Source of the DNA: Novosphingobium sp.
GTDB lineage: Bacteria; Pseudomonadota; Alphaproteobacteria; Sphingomonadales; Sphingomonadaceae
Reading direction: 5' to 3'
Assembly: GCA_017744735.1 (NCBI GenBank)
Contig: JAGIAR010000015.1
Span: 1-55,773, forward strand
DNA: 55,773 bases
Made by a program: the position numbers and the translations under genes. Below are positions 24,624-33,431 of this stretch, one piece after another. The notes beneath the pieces were generated by a model, which made no database searches, had not been told where the DNA came from, and saw only the letters and a program-made list of their open reading frames with translations. Every line of letters starts with the position of its first letter. The stretch's first letter is position 1.

Positions 24624-25179
24624 TCTCACTCTCCCTGTCCCGGGCTTGCCGGTGTGATTGCCGAGCGTGAGAAGTTTTTGCGCGTCAGCGCGCGGGCGAA
24701 ACCCGCCCGCCGCCTAGCGATCAGCACCCTCACACCCTGTCGTCGTTCCCCCGCCGCACCATCCAGCCCGGGCAACGGCCACGGAGCAAGTCGCACTGCA
24801 GGGCGCGATGGGTTGCATCCTATCCTTATTGATGGGGGAACGCCTTGACCGAGCTAGATAGTTGAGTTGCCAGAAGTAGAAGTACTAAACTTCAGGCGGC
24901 TAAGAAAAGATATTTATATCAGATATTTATGGAGATATGGAGCGGTGCGGTTCGCTCTGGATAAAGCCGCTAAACCGGCGTGACCAAAGCGAGGGGGCGG
25001 CCACGGCAGGCAGCCGGGCACCAGCGCGGGACACGCACAGGATCGTGCATCGCGGCAAGCCGGACGCGTCTGGGATGCTGCTTGTGGAAGGACGGGGGCC
25101 CGCTCGGGAACCGTGCCGCGGGAAGCGCGGCAATATCCGCAGCCCGGCGGGGCCGGGCTGCGGCAGGATTGCTCCAGGC
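24624..25179. other. Non-coding gap upstream of TonB-dependent receptor
   Basis: About 556 bases with no gene I can support. It holds RCTAAAC elements at 24884-24892 (ACTAAACTT) and 24969-24978 (GCTAAACCGG), a direct repeat GATATTTAT at 24909-24917 and 24922-24930 in an AT-rich patch, and the urcA terminator at 25137. The AT-rich patch about 290 bases upstream of the receptor start is the likeliest promoter or regulatory region, which would leave a long 5' leader. Confidence 0.5.
25137..25163 (-). terminator. Terminator hairpin after the urcA-like gene
   Basis: CCGCAGCCCGG and CCGGGCTGCGG form a perfect 11-base stem with a five-base loop, 16 bases after the stop of the UrcA-family gene. Only a weak ATATT follows on the minus strand. 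Confidence 0.6.
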
Positions 25180-25509
25180 TTAGCGGTTCACCGCCAGCTG
25201 GGTCTGCGAGGCCTTGGCGGCCACGCGCGATTCGATCTGACCGCGGATGTCGGCGATCACCGCGGTGCGGCATTCGCGCGCCTGGGCGCCAAGGGCAAGG
25301 TGGATGCTCGCGACGCGATCGCCGCAAACCGCACGGGCGGCCTGGTCCATCCGGATCGCGAGGCGTTCCTGTCCGTCGGCGGTCGACAGGTCGATCCCGT
25401 CGAGGCGCAGCGTTGCCTTGTCCTGCGCGAGGGGGTTGTCGGTAGTGGCGGCCGAAGCCGAGGTGGCGAGGGCGCACGCAGCGGCCACAGCCAGAAGGCC
25501 ATTCTTCAT
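25180..25509 (-). CDS. UrcA family protein
   Basis: A 109-residue exported protein. The start at 25509 is preferred: AGGAGA precedes it and a signal peptide follows (MKNGLLAVAAACALATSASA). The body has the UrcA-type pattern with two cysteines (AARAVCGD, ARECRTAV) and a helical C-terminus. UrcA-family proteins are small periplasmic proteins of unknown function, common in sphingomonads and caulobacters. It lies alone between two terminated units. Confidence 0.85.
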   Translation of the reverse strand: MKNGLLAVAAACALATSASAATTDNPLAQDKATLRLDGIDLSTADGQERLAIRMDQAARAVCGDRVASIHLALGAQARECRTAVIADIRGQIESRVAAKASQTQLAVNR

Positions 25510-25654
25510 CGTAATCTCCTGCGTCAAACGTGTCACCGCTCTCCGGCGGTCGAACAGCGACATAGGAGCTTATGCGGCCATGCGCAAGGATTGGCGGAAA
25601 TCAGCCATTTTTTCCGCGTTGCAGCATCATTCGCGCGCTGCAGCATGGGGTGGC

Positions 25655-26104
25655 TTACGGCAGGCTGATCTCCAGCGAGGCCAGGTCGGTAACATTGCCC
25701 AGCAGGCCGATCGGCAGGTCGACGATGTCGGCGCTTTCACGCTGCGTACCGGGATCGCGGAACGACACTTCGATCTCCCGCGCATAGGGGGCCGACCACT
25801 GGCGCACGGTGTCCACGGGTACGCTGATCCGCCAGCTACGCTGGCCCTCGACCGAGACCGGCTGCCCGTTGATGCTGATCACGGCGGACGGATCGTCGCG
25901 GTGACCGCTGACCAGCAGGCAACTCTGCCTGCCGCAGCGGATCAGCTTGGTGCTGGCGTCCGACGCGGCGCTTGCAGGCGCCGCCAGTCCGCCGGCCGCC
26001 AGGACGCAGGCCAGCACAAGCGCGCTGCGGGACGGTGATGGGCGAAAATGGCGGAAAGCGCGGCGGGTCTTAACCAGATCACTGAAAGCCGGCGTAAGCG
26101 CCAT
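25655..26104 (-). CDS. Exported hypothetical protein
   Basis: A 149-residue protein with a long signal peptide or N-terminal anchor (hydrophobic stretch about 28-46). The mature part has CGRQSCLLVSGHRDD, with a likely disulfide between the two cysteines, and a beta-rich remainder. The ATG at 26104 has GGAGA upstream. I do not recognise the family. It is divergent from the TonB-dependent receptor at 26414. Confidence 0.78.
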   Translation of the reverse strand: MALTPAFSDLVKTRRAFRHFRPSPSRSALVLACVLAAGGLAAPASAASDASTKLIRCGRQSCLLVSGHRDDPSAVISINGQPVSVEGQRSWRISVPVDTVRQWSAPYAREIEVSFRDPGTQRESADIVDLPIGLLGNVTDLASLEISLP

Positions 26105-26413
26105 GGAGAGTCTCCTAGCCTCGCCCCGGGAAGCCCGGCGCGACGGTTGCTGACACTCTCCCAGTGATGTGGTTCTGAGGACCTGAGAGCAAGACTATCG
26201 ATGTTACGAGGGTGGTCAAGCGTAATAATGACGGATCGATGAACTGCGTTCGCCAAACTGTCGCAAACGGCCTGCCATGAGTGCTGCGGATGATATTTTT
26301 CGATAACATGATCCTGTAGCAAAAGTGTCATCGCTGCGTGGAATAGCCGCGCCTCACAACAGCCGGCGCCGCGGTCGGGAATCCCGTTGCGCCGCACCAG
26401 TGAGGAAGCATCG
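26105..26413. other. Divergent promoter gap before TonB-dependent receptor
   Basis: About 309 bases between the exported hypothetical gene and the receptor, with no gene that I can support. The part from about 26160 to 26340 is clearly lower in GC than its surroundings, as expected for promoters on both strands. I see no RCTAAAC element here, unlike in the gap upstream of the 22065-24623 receptor. Confidence 0.45.
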
Positions 26414-28852
26414 ATGTCGCATAAATCCGCAGTCGCCCTGGCGACCGTAGCCTTCTGTCTCGCCTATCCGGCCCAGGCCCGCGCCGCCGATACCGATACG
26501 GCCCCCGCCGCCGGCGAATCGGACACAACCGATGTCAGCGAGATCGTCGTGGTCGGCACGGGCCAGACCCGTTCGGTCTCGACGCTGCTGCCGTCCAACC
26601 TTGACGCGCTGCCCCCTGGTACCAGCATCCAGAAAGCGCTCAACATCCTGCCCGGCGTGATGGCGCAGTCGATCGACGCGCTCGGCCTCAACGAGCAGTC
26701 GCTGTCGCTGCAGGTGCGCGGCTTCAGCACCACCCACCTCGGCTACACGCTGGACGGCATCCCGCTGGGCGACGGTGCCTACAACAACTATAACGGCCTC
26801 ACGATCGGCCGCGCGCTGATCTCGGACAATCTCGGCCGCGCCGATCTGGCTACCGGCATCGCCGGCCTCTCGATCCCCTCGACCAGCAACCTCGGCGGCG
26901 CGCTGTCCTACACCAGCAGCGATCCGAGGAAGGAATTCGGCGGGCAGCTCAGCCAGAGCTTCGGCAGCGATGACGCGCTGCGCACTTTCATCCGCGTGGA
27001 CACCGGCGAACACGGCGGCTTTTCCGCCTATCTCTCGGGCCAGTACAGCCAGCAGGACCTGTTCATCGATCAGGCCGCGGGCAACAAGTCGACCGGCAAG
27101 CAGTTCAACGGCAAGCTGATGTACCGCGGCGACGGGATCAAGCTGACCGCCTTCGCCGACGTCTCGCGCACCAACCAGGCGGACGATCCCTATCTCTCGA
27201 AAGACATGCTCAGCCGGCTCGGCTGGGACTGGGGCGGCTACGCGCCGGACTGGGATGCCTATCTCGACCGTGCCTATTGCACGGTGAAATCGACTGCCGG
27301 GGCGGCAGGAACGCCGAACGCCGGCGTGGCGAGCGCCCAGACCGCGATCGCCAAGAGCAACTGCGTTGCCGCGACCTCGCCGCAGAAGAATTCGGACGTG
27401 ACCTATACCAACGGCCAGATCCTGCGGAACGATCAGCTCTATTACGTCACCGGCGATTTCGACATCACCAAGTCGCTGACGCTGAGCGTGAAGGCCTATC
27501 ACCACGGCGACAAGGGCGCGGGCAACAACTTCATCAACTCGGGCTGGTCCGACCAGGGAACCGCGGACACATCCGACGACGTGCCGGTGCAGATCCGCGA
27601 CACCCGCTATACGATCGATCGCAACGGCGTGCTCGGCAGCCTGAGCTGGGACGTGGCGTTCAACCACCTGCAGGCGGGCTTCTGGCTGGAAAACAACACC
27701 AGCAGCGCAGCCCGCTATATCTGGACCGACGTCACCGGGCCGTCGGACATCGCCCAGTTCCTCAAGGGCCAGCCGCAAAGTGCCCAGTGGGTGCAGGAGA
27801 CCAAGTGGAAGACCCGCCAGTTCTACGTCCAGGACACGGTCTCGCTGCTGAACGATACGCTGAACTTCGATTTCGGGTTCAAGGGCACCTATGCGCGTTC
27901 CGACGCCGAGGCGCAGGACGGGATCGCCGCGACGCTACCGACCGCGCAATTCGCGACCGGTTCGCTGACCGCGAAGGACTATTTCCTGCCGGAAGTGGGC
28001 GTGCGCTGGGAAGTGGCGCCCGGGCATGAATTCTTCGCCAGCTATGCCGAGAACATGGCGATGTTCCAGGGCGGCTTCAAACTCGGGCCGCAGTCGGTCT
28101 CGCAATCGGTGTGGGACCAGCAGGGTTCGACCCTGGTGCCGGAAACCTCGAAGAGCGTCGAAGGCGGCTATCGCTTCGCCAGCGGGCCGGTGCAGCTGTC
28201 GCTTGCCGGCTATTACATGAAGTTCGACAACCGCCTGCTGCAGTACAACCCCTGCGCGACCAAGGACCAGGCGAACCCCGGTTGCGGCAACTCGTTCCAC
28301 AATGCCGGCAGCGTGACCAGCAAGGGCGTCGAGCTCGGCGTACTGGTCAGGCCGATGCCGTGGTTCAGCTGGTACAACTCGGCGTCGTACAACAAGACCA
28401 CCTATGACGACGATCTCGAATGGAGCCTCGGGTCGACCACCGCGACCCTGCCAACCGCCGGCAAGCAGCAGGTCGATACTCCGAAGGTGCTGCTCGGCAG
28501 CATGGCGTCGGTGAATTTCGACGGCTTCTCGGCCTCGCTGCAGGGCAAGTACACCGGCCGCCGCTATTACACCTACACCAACGACCAGAGCGTGCCGGGC
28601 TACTTCACGCTCGACGCGGGGCTCGGCTACGAATTCCGCGATATCGGGCCGCTCAAGGGCGTCAAGCTGTCGTTCAACGTGACCAACCTGACCAACAAGC
28701 GCTATGCCGCCAACTTCGACAACAGCGTGTTCGCCCCGAGCGATTCCGGCGTGGTCGCCAATGGAGATTCCAATGCCGTTGCAGGCGATGTCCTCGTGTT
28801 CCACTCCTCCGCGCCGCGGCAGGTCTTCGGCACGATCGGGGTATCGTTCTAG
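26414..28852 (+). CDS. TonB-dependent outer-membrane receptor
   Basis: An 812-residue receptor starting at the ATG at 26414, with GAGGAAG as ribosome site. Signal peptide to about residue 26 (ARAAD), TonB-box-like SEIVVVGTG, plug with LQVRGFSTTHLGYTLDGIPLGDG, barrel ending in GTIGVSF. The plug lacks the IEVLRGPQGTLFG motif of the other two receptors and has TTSNLGG-type blocks (STSNLGGALSY), so it belongs to a different branch. The gene for an esterase-like phytase-family protein starts inside its 3' end, which suggests the receptor imports a phosphate- or ester-containing compound. That is an inference. Confidence 0.94.
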   Translation: MSHKSAVALATVAFCLAYPAQARAADTDTAPAAGESDTTDVSEIVVVGTGQTRSVSTLLPSNLDALPPGTSIQKALNILPGVMAQSIDALGLNEQSLSLQVRGFSTTHLGYTLDGIPLGDGAYNNYNGLTIGRALISDNLGRADLATGIAGLSIPSTSNLGGALSYTSSDPRKEFGGQLSQSFGSDDALRTFIRVDTGEHGGFSAYLSGQYSQQDLFIDQAAGNKSTGKQFNGKLMYRGDGIKLTAFADVSRTNQADDPYLSKDMLSRLGWDWGGYAPDWDAYLDRAYCTVKSTAGAAGTPNAGVASAQTAIAKSNCVAATSPQKNSDVTYTNGQILRNDQLYYVTGDFDITKSLTLSVKAYHHGDKGAGNNFINSGWSDQGTADTSDDVPVQIRDTRYTIDRNGVLGSLSWDVAFNHLQAGFWLENNTSSAARYIWTDVTGPSDIAQFLKGQPQSAQWVQETKWKTRQFYVQDTVSLLNDTLNFDFGFKGTYARSDAEAQDGIAATLPTAQFATGSLTAKDYFLPEVGVRWEVAPGHEFFASYAENMAMFQGGFKLGPQSVSQSVWDQQGSTLVPETSKSVEGGYRFASGPVQLSLAGYYMKFDNRLLQYNPCATKDQANPGCGNSFHNAGSVTSKGVELGVLVRPMPWFSWYNSASYNKTTYDDDLEWSLGSTTATLPTAGKQQVDTPKVLLGSMASVNFDGFSASLQGKYTGRRYYTYTNDQSVPGYFTLDAGLGYEFRDIGPLKGVKLSFNVTNLTNKRYAANFDNSVFAPSDSGVVANGDSNAVAGDVLVFHSSAPRQVFGTIGVSF

Positions 28853-30296
28853 GGCAACCCGCGCCGCGCTGATCCTGCTGTCGCTGTCCTCCGCCGTGCC
28901 CCTCCGGGCCGGCGGAGAAGGCCCGGCACCGGCCGCGGCTCACGCCGCCGCTGCGCGCAGCGTCATGCTCAACGGCGCGACCTTCGTCGATCGGGGGCTG
29001 GTCGGCACCGGCAGCGTTCCCGCCGATACGCTCGATTTTCTCGGCGATACGCTGGGCTCGTTCTCGTCGCTCCAGATCGCGCCGGGCAGCTGGCGGCGGG
29101 TGGGGGACCACTACGAGGGCGTGCTATGGACCCTGCCCGATCGGGGGCGCAACGACCCCTCGGCCAAGCTGTTCTTCGACTACGCGGCGCGGCTTGAGCG
29201 TTTCCGCCTGCGGTTCAACCCGGCGGACGGGCGGGTCGACCTGGCACCCGACGGCGGGCTCGAGCTGACCGACTTCCGGGGCAAGCCCTTCACCGGCGCC
29301 GACCCGGGCAGCGGAACCGTGCGCGAGCGGGGCGTGCGGTTGCCGGCGCCAGCGTCGGGCACGGGTGCCGGAAAGGTCTCGATCGATGCGGAGTCGCTCC
29401 AGTTCACCCGCGACGGCAGCTTCTACATCGGCGACGAATACACCGCGAATGTCTATTTCTTCGGTCCCGACGGGCGCCTGCGCGGGGTCGTCACGCCCCC
29501 GCCGGCGATCGTCCCGACCTGCAGCGGCAAGCCGTGCTTCGGCTCGCTCACCTCGCCCGACAGCGGCCGGCGCAACAACCAGGGTCCCGAAGGCATGTCG
29601 CTGTCGCCCGACGGACGTACGCTGTTCGTGGCGCTGCAGAGCGCGTTGATGCAGGACAGCGCGAAGGGCGGGGCGGGCCGCACCGACATCCGCGTGCTGG
29701 CCTACGATGTCAGCCGCACGCCGACGCCCAAGCGGCCGGTCGCACATTATGCGATGCAACTGCCGACCTACGCCAAGGGGGGCGAGGGTGCGCCCGACAG
29801 CACCGCGGCGCAGAGCGAGATCCGCGCGATCGACGGTCATCGCTTCCTGATGCTGGCGCGCGACGGCGCAGGGATCGGGTCCGGCGGCACTCCGGTCTAC
29901 AAGCGGATCCTCGTGGTGGATGTCGCGGGGGCGAGCGATCTCGCCGGCAGCGAATACGAAACCGGCGCCGCCTCGCTGCTGCGCAACGGCGCGGGCACAG
30001 CGCTGAAGCCGGGAATCGTTCCGGCGCAGTGGGCCGAACTGGTCGATATGCTCGACCCGGAACAGCTTTCCCGGGTGGGCCTCGATGTCGCCCAATTGTC
30101 CGAAAAGTGGGAGGCACTCGATCTCGTGTCGGTGCTCGAGCCCGAACATCCCGACGACTATTTCCTGATCGTCGGCAACGACAACGATTTCATCGCCCGC
30201 CACTGCCGCATGTCGGGACAGAGCTGCGATTCCGCCTTCGACAACGACAACCGGGTGCTGGTCTATCGCCTGACCCTGCCCGGGCCGCTGCGCTAG
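28788..30296 (+). CDS. Esterase-like activity of phytase family protein, exported
   Basis: About 502 residues. The body (from about residue 80) matches the esterase-like phytase family: SLQIAPGSWRRVGDHYEGVLWTLPDRGRND, DAESLQFTRDGSFYIGDEY, and GPEGMSLSPDGRTLFVALQS. Such proteins are exported beta-propellers, often encoded next to TonB-dependent receptors. The start is uncertain: the ATG at 28788 overlaps the receptor gene by 65 bases and gives a long basic stretch before the hydrophobic signal core (LILLSLSSAVPL). A non-ATG start near the receptor stop is possible. The stop TAG overlaps the stop of the convergent PLP enzyme gene. Confidence 0.85.
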   Translation: MSSCSTPPRRGRSSARSGYRSRATRAALILLSLSSAVPLRAGGEGPAPAAAHAAAARSVMLNGATFVDRGLVGTGSVPADTLDFLGDTLGSFSSLQIAPGSWRRVGDHYEGVLWTLPDRGRNDPSAKLFFDYAARLERFRLRFNPADGRVDLAPDGGLELTDFRGKPFTGADPGSGTVRERGVRLPAPASGTGAGKVSIDAESLQFTRDGSFYIGDEYTANVYFFGPDGRLRGVVTPPPAIVPTCSGKPCFGSLTSPDSGRRNNQGPEGMSLSPDGRTLFVALQSALMQDSAKGGAGRTDIRVLAYDVSRTPTPKRPVAHYAMQLPTYAKGGEGAPDSTAAQSEIRAIDGHRFLMLARDGAGIGSGGTPVYKRILVVDVAGASDLAGSEYETGAASLLRNGAGTALKPGIVPAQWAELVDMLDPEQLSRVGLDVAQLSEKWEALDLVSVLEPEHPDDYFLIVGNDNDFIARHCRMSGQSCDSAFDNDNRVLVYRLTLPGPLR

Positions 30297-31360
30297 AGCG
30301 TACGGAGCCCTGCGAGCAGGCGCAGCGCGTGCTCGGCGTCACTGCGCTTTGCGGGCGCGAGCGGGCAAAGCCGGATCCCGCTGGCGCCCGGTTCGCGTGC
30401 GATCGAGGTCGAACCCGGCTCGGTGACGAGCACGCCCAGTGCCGCGGCGCGGCGGGCGTAATCCTGCGCTTCCGCGACCGCCATCGGCAACCACAGGTGC
30501 GGCGCACCGGCTGGCATCACAAGCTGCCCGAGGCCAAGGATATCCCGTGCAAGCAAGCTGCGCGCCCGGGCTTCGTCGCGCAGCCGGCCCGCCGCGTTCA
30601 GATCCGCGCCCATCTCGATCAGCGCACAGCCGAGTGCAAGCGCGGCCGGCGGCAGACCGAAGCTTTCGGCCCGCATCGCTCGCAACACGTCCTGCTCGCG
30701 CCCCGGCGGCGGGATCAGTACGCCGAGCCGCACCAGCGGGGTCAGGCACTTGGACAGGCTGGTCAGGTACCAGGTCCGTTCGGGAGCAAGCTCGCGATAG
30801 GTCACGCGCCCCTTCGCGGCATAGATCGCATAGATGTCGTCTTCGATTATCGCAGCGTCGTGCCGTCGGCAGATTTCGACGATCGCCTGCCGCCGTGCCG
30901 GGCCGGTCTCGAAGCCGAGCGGGTTCTGGCAGACGGGGGTGGCGAACACGATCCGGCAGGCGGTGGTCGCCAGAACGCGGTCGAGCGCATCGGGCAGCAT
31001 GCCCTCCTCGTCATGCGCTACCGGTTCCCAGCCCAGGCCGAGATGCGCCGCCGCCTTGATCGCGCCCGAGAAGGTCTCGGTCTCGCTCGCGATGCTGCGC
31101 GAATGGCACCCAAGCCATGCGAGGGAGAGATGGATCGCCTGTTGCGCCCCGTTGCACAGGACCGGTTCGGCTCCATTGGCGGCTACCCCGCTGCGCTCCA
31201 GCCATCCAGCCACCGTCGCGCGGGCCGCGGGCGTGCCGTTCTGGTGATAAAGGCCGCCTGACGGCAGTTCGCGCAAAGCCCGGGCCGCGCGCCGGCTCGC
31301 CTCGTCCAGCTCCCCCTCGTCGATCAAGGGCGGCGGAACGTTGACCGAAAGATCGATCAT
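30293..31360 (-). CDS. PLP-dependent aminotransferase-like protein (MocR type without DNA-binding domain)
   Basis: A 355-residue fold-type I PLP enzyme. The PLP lysine is K204 in SLSKCLTPLVRLG. IIEDDIYAIY holds the Asp that contacts the pyridine nitrogen, and TPVCQNPLG is the usual Asn block. The sequence resembles the aminotransferase half of MocR/GntR regulators, but the frame upstream of the ATG at 31360 has no winged helix, so it is a stand-alone enzyme. It could be an aminotransferase or a C-S lyase. It is divergent from the flavodoxin-like gene and egtBD, so an EgtE-like lyase role is worth testing. Confidence 0.85.
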   Translation of the reverse strand: MIDLSVNVPPPLIDEGELDEASRRAARALRELPSGGLYHQNGTPAARATVAGWLERSGVAANGAEPVLCNGAQQAIHLSLAWLGCHSRSIASETETFSGAIKAAAHLGLGWEPVAHDEEGMLPDALDRVLATTACRIVFATPVCQNPLGFETGPARRQAIVEICRRHDAAIIEDDIYAIYAAKGRVTYRELAPERTWYLTSLSKCLTPLVRLGVLIPPPGREQDVLRAMRAESFGLPPAALALGCALIEMGADLNAAGRLRDEARARSLLARDILGLGQLVMPAGAPHLWLPMAVAEAQDYARRAAALGVLVTEPGSTSIAREPGASGIRLCPLAPAKRSDAEHALRLLAGLRTL

Positions 31361-31441
31361 CGCCGGCCACTCTGCGATGCTTCGCGGAACCGGGCATCGG
31401 CGCGATCCGTTGGCCCGCTGTCCCCAGCAAAGGAATTTTCC

Positions 31442-32050
31442 ATGCCGCTCAAAGCCATTGCGCTGAACTGCACCCTCAAGTCCGATCCTTCCGAAAGTTC
31501 GTCGACCGATGCGATGCTGGCAGTGCTGCGGGACGCCTTCAAGCAGCACGAGGTCGAGATCGGCCGCATTGTCCGCGTCGCGGCGCTCGATATCAAGCCC
31601 GGGGTTGCCTCGGACGAAGGGGACGGAGACGAGTGGCCGGCGCTGCGGCGGGAAATCCTCGACCACGACATACTGGTCTTCGGCGGCCCGATCTGGATGG
31701 GCCAGCTCGGCAGCGTAGCCAAGCGGGTGCTCGAACGCTTCGACGCTTTCCTGACCGAGACCGACGGGCAGGGCCGGATGCCGAGCTATGGCAAGGTCGC
31801 GGTGGCGGCGATCGTCGGCAACGAGGACGGCGCCCATTTCTCGTCGGCGCAATTGTTCCAGGCGCTGAACGATGTCGGCTTCACGATTCCCGCTGTGGCG
31901 ACCTGCTACTGGGTCGGCGAGGCAATGGGGAAGCTGGACTTCAAGGACCTGGAGGAAACGCCGAAGAAGGTGCTCGATACCGCGGGCATGGTCGCGTCCA
32001 ACGCCGCACATCTCGCGAGGCTGCTGAAGGGCTCGCCCTACCCAGGATGA
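31442..32050 (+). CDS. Flavodoxin-like NADPH-dependent FMN reductase family protein
   Basis: A 202-residue protein of flavodoxin-like fold. The N-terminus (MPLKAIALNCTLKS) and a Ser-rich loop would hold the FMN phosphate, and GGPIWMGQLGSVAKRVLERFD is the conserved second flavin-binding block. AAGGAA precedes the ATG. It is likely a cytosolic quinone or flavin reductase. It lies 99 bases upstream of egtB in the same direction and may share its promoter. Confidence 0.88.
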   Translation: MPLKAIALNCTLKSDPSESSSTDAMLAVLRDAFKQHEVEIGRIVRVAALDIKPGVASDEGDGDEWPALRREILDHDILVFGGPIWMGQLGSVAKRVLERFDAFLTETDGQGRMPSYGKVAVAAIVGNEDGAHFSSAQLFQALNDVGFTIPAVATCYWVGEAMGKLDFKDLEETPKKVLDTAGMVASNAAHLARLLKGSPYPG

Positions 32051-32149
32051 CCGGCCCGACCGAAAAATTTGCCCCGCGGGGTAACGATGCGCCGGCTCGT
32101 GCGTATATTGGTGGCAGGACCCGCACCGGCGGCACGCACAGGAGGGCAT

Positions 32150-33430
32150 ATGGGGGGACAAGCCGAAACGGTATCGACCGCCCCGGAACGAACCGGGGAT
32201 CTCGCCCGGCGTTTTGCGGAAATCCGGGGACTCAGCCTCTCGCTGGCCGAGACCCTCACCGATGCCGATGCCACCGTGCAGTCCATGCCAGATGCCTCGC
32301 CGGCGAAATGGCACCTCGCGCATATCACCTGGTTCTTCGAAACTTTCGTGCTGCGCGACCACCTCAGTGGTTATCGCCTGTTCGATGCGGACTGGCCGTT
32401 TCTGTTCAACAGCTATTACGAGGCCGAGGGCGCGCGTCACGCCCGGCCGCAGCGCGGGCTGCTTAGCCGGCCGACGCTGGACGAGGTGCGGGCCTATCGC
32501 GCGCATGTCGATGCGGCGCTGCTCGATGCGCTGCCCCGCCTGAGCGAAAGCTGCGGCTGGCTGATCGAACTCGGTCTGCATCACGAGCAGCAGCACCAGG
32601 AACTGCTGCTGACCGATCTCAAGCATTTGTTCTCGTGCAATCCGCTCGGCCCGGCCGCATGGCCGGCCGCGAGCGCGACGCCGTCCACCGAACCCGCTCC
32701 GCTGGGCTGGCACGACGGGCCGGTCGGGCTGGTCGAGATCGGCGACGATGAAAGCGGGTTTGCGTTCGATTGCGAGCGCCCGGTCCACCGCCACTATCTG
32801 GCCCCCTATGCGCTGGCCGACCGCACGGTCACCAATCGCGAGTGGTGCGATTTCATTGCCGACGGCGGCTACACCTCCCCCGGGCTGTGGCTGGACGACG
32901 GCTGGAGTTGGGTGAAGCGCGAAGGCATTGCGGCCCCGCTCTACTGGCGCGACGGAGAGAGCGGGCGCGAAGCCTTCACACTCGCCGGATGGCGAGCGCT
33001 CGATCCCGCCGCCCCCGTGACCCATATCTCGTTCTTCGAAGCCGACGCCTATGCTCGCTGGGCAGGCGCCCGCCTGCCGACCGAGCAGGAATGGGAAGCC
33101 GCCGCGCGCCATGCCGATCCGCACGCCGGCAACCAGCTCGACCGCGCCGGGCCGGTCTCGCCCGTCCCGGTTGCAGCTGAGGAAGGCCTCGCGGGCCTGT
33201 TCGGCAATGTCTGGGAATGGACCGGCTCGGCCTATCGCCCCTATCCCGGCTTCGCGATCGCCGACGGCGCAGTGGGCGAATACAACGGCAAGTTCATGAA
33301 CGGTCTCTACGTGCTCAAGGGCGGCAGCTGCGCCACCCCGCGCGGGCATCTGCGCGCGTCTTACCGCAATTTCTTCGCCCCCGAGAAACGCTGGCAGTTC
33401 ACCGGACTGCGCCTTGCAAGGAGCCTGTGA
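32150..33430 (+). CDS. egtB: Ergothioneine biosynthesis sulfoxide synthase EgtB
   Basis: A 426-residue non-haem iron enzyme that joins hercynine and a thiol (gamma-glutamylcysteine or cysteine) with oxygen to form the sulfoxide precursor of ergothioneine. The N-terminal DinB-like domain has the three iron ligands: H55 (KWHLAH), and H145 and H149 in HEQQHQE. The C-terminal domain is of the formylglycine-generating enzyme type (VTNREWCDFI, GLFGNVWEWTGSAYRPYPGF, LKGGSCATP). The ATG at 32150 is chosen because AGGAGGG lies just upstream; starts at 32069 or 32087 would add an unconserved N-terminus. It is followed by egtD with a one-base gap. Confidence 0.95.
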   Translation: MGGQAETVSTAPERTGDLARRFAEIRGLSLSLAETLTDADATVQSMPDASPAKWHLAHITWFFETFVLRDHLSGYRLFDADWPFLFNSYYEAEGARHARPQRGLLSRPTLDEVRAYRAHVDAALLDALPRLSESCGWLIELGLHHEQQHQELLLTDLKHLFSCNPLGPAAWPAASATPSTEPAPLGWHDGPVGLVEIGDDESGFAFDCERPVHRHYLAPYALADRTVTNREWCDFIADGGYTSPGLWLDDGWSWVKREGIAAPLYWRDGESGREAFTLAGWRALDPAAPVTHISFFEADAYARWAGARLPTEQEWEAAARHADPHAGNQLDRAGPVSPVPVAAEEGLAGLFGNVWEWTGSAYRPYPGFAIADGAVGEYNGKFMNGLYVLKGGSCATPRGHLRASYRNFFAPEKRWQFTGLRLARSL

Positions 33431-33431
33431 A

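Noticed and set aside
24937..25668. A 243-codon plus-strand frame across the urcA gene
   Set aside because: It is antisense to the UrcA-family gene, which has a signal peptide, ribosome site and terminator.
30293..33349. A minus-strand open frame of 1018 codons
   Set aside because: Only the last 355 codons (from 31360) are a protein, a PLP enzyme. The rest lies antisense to the flavodoxin-like gene and egtB.
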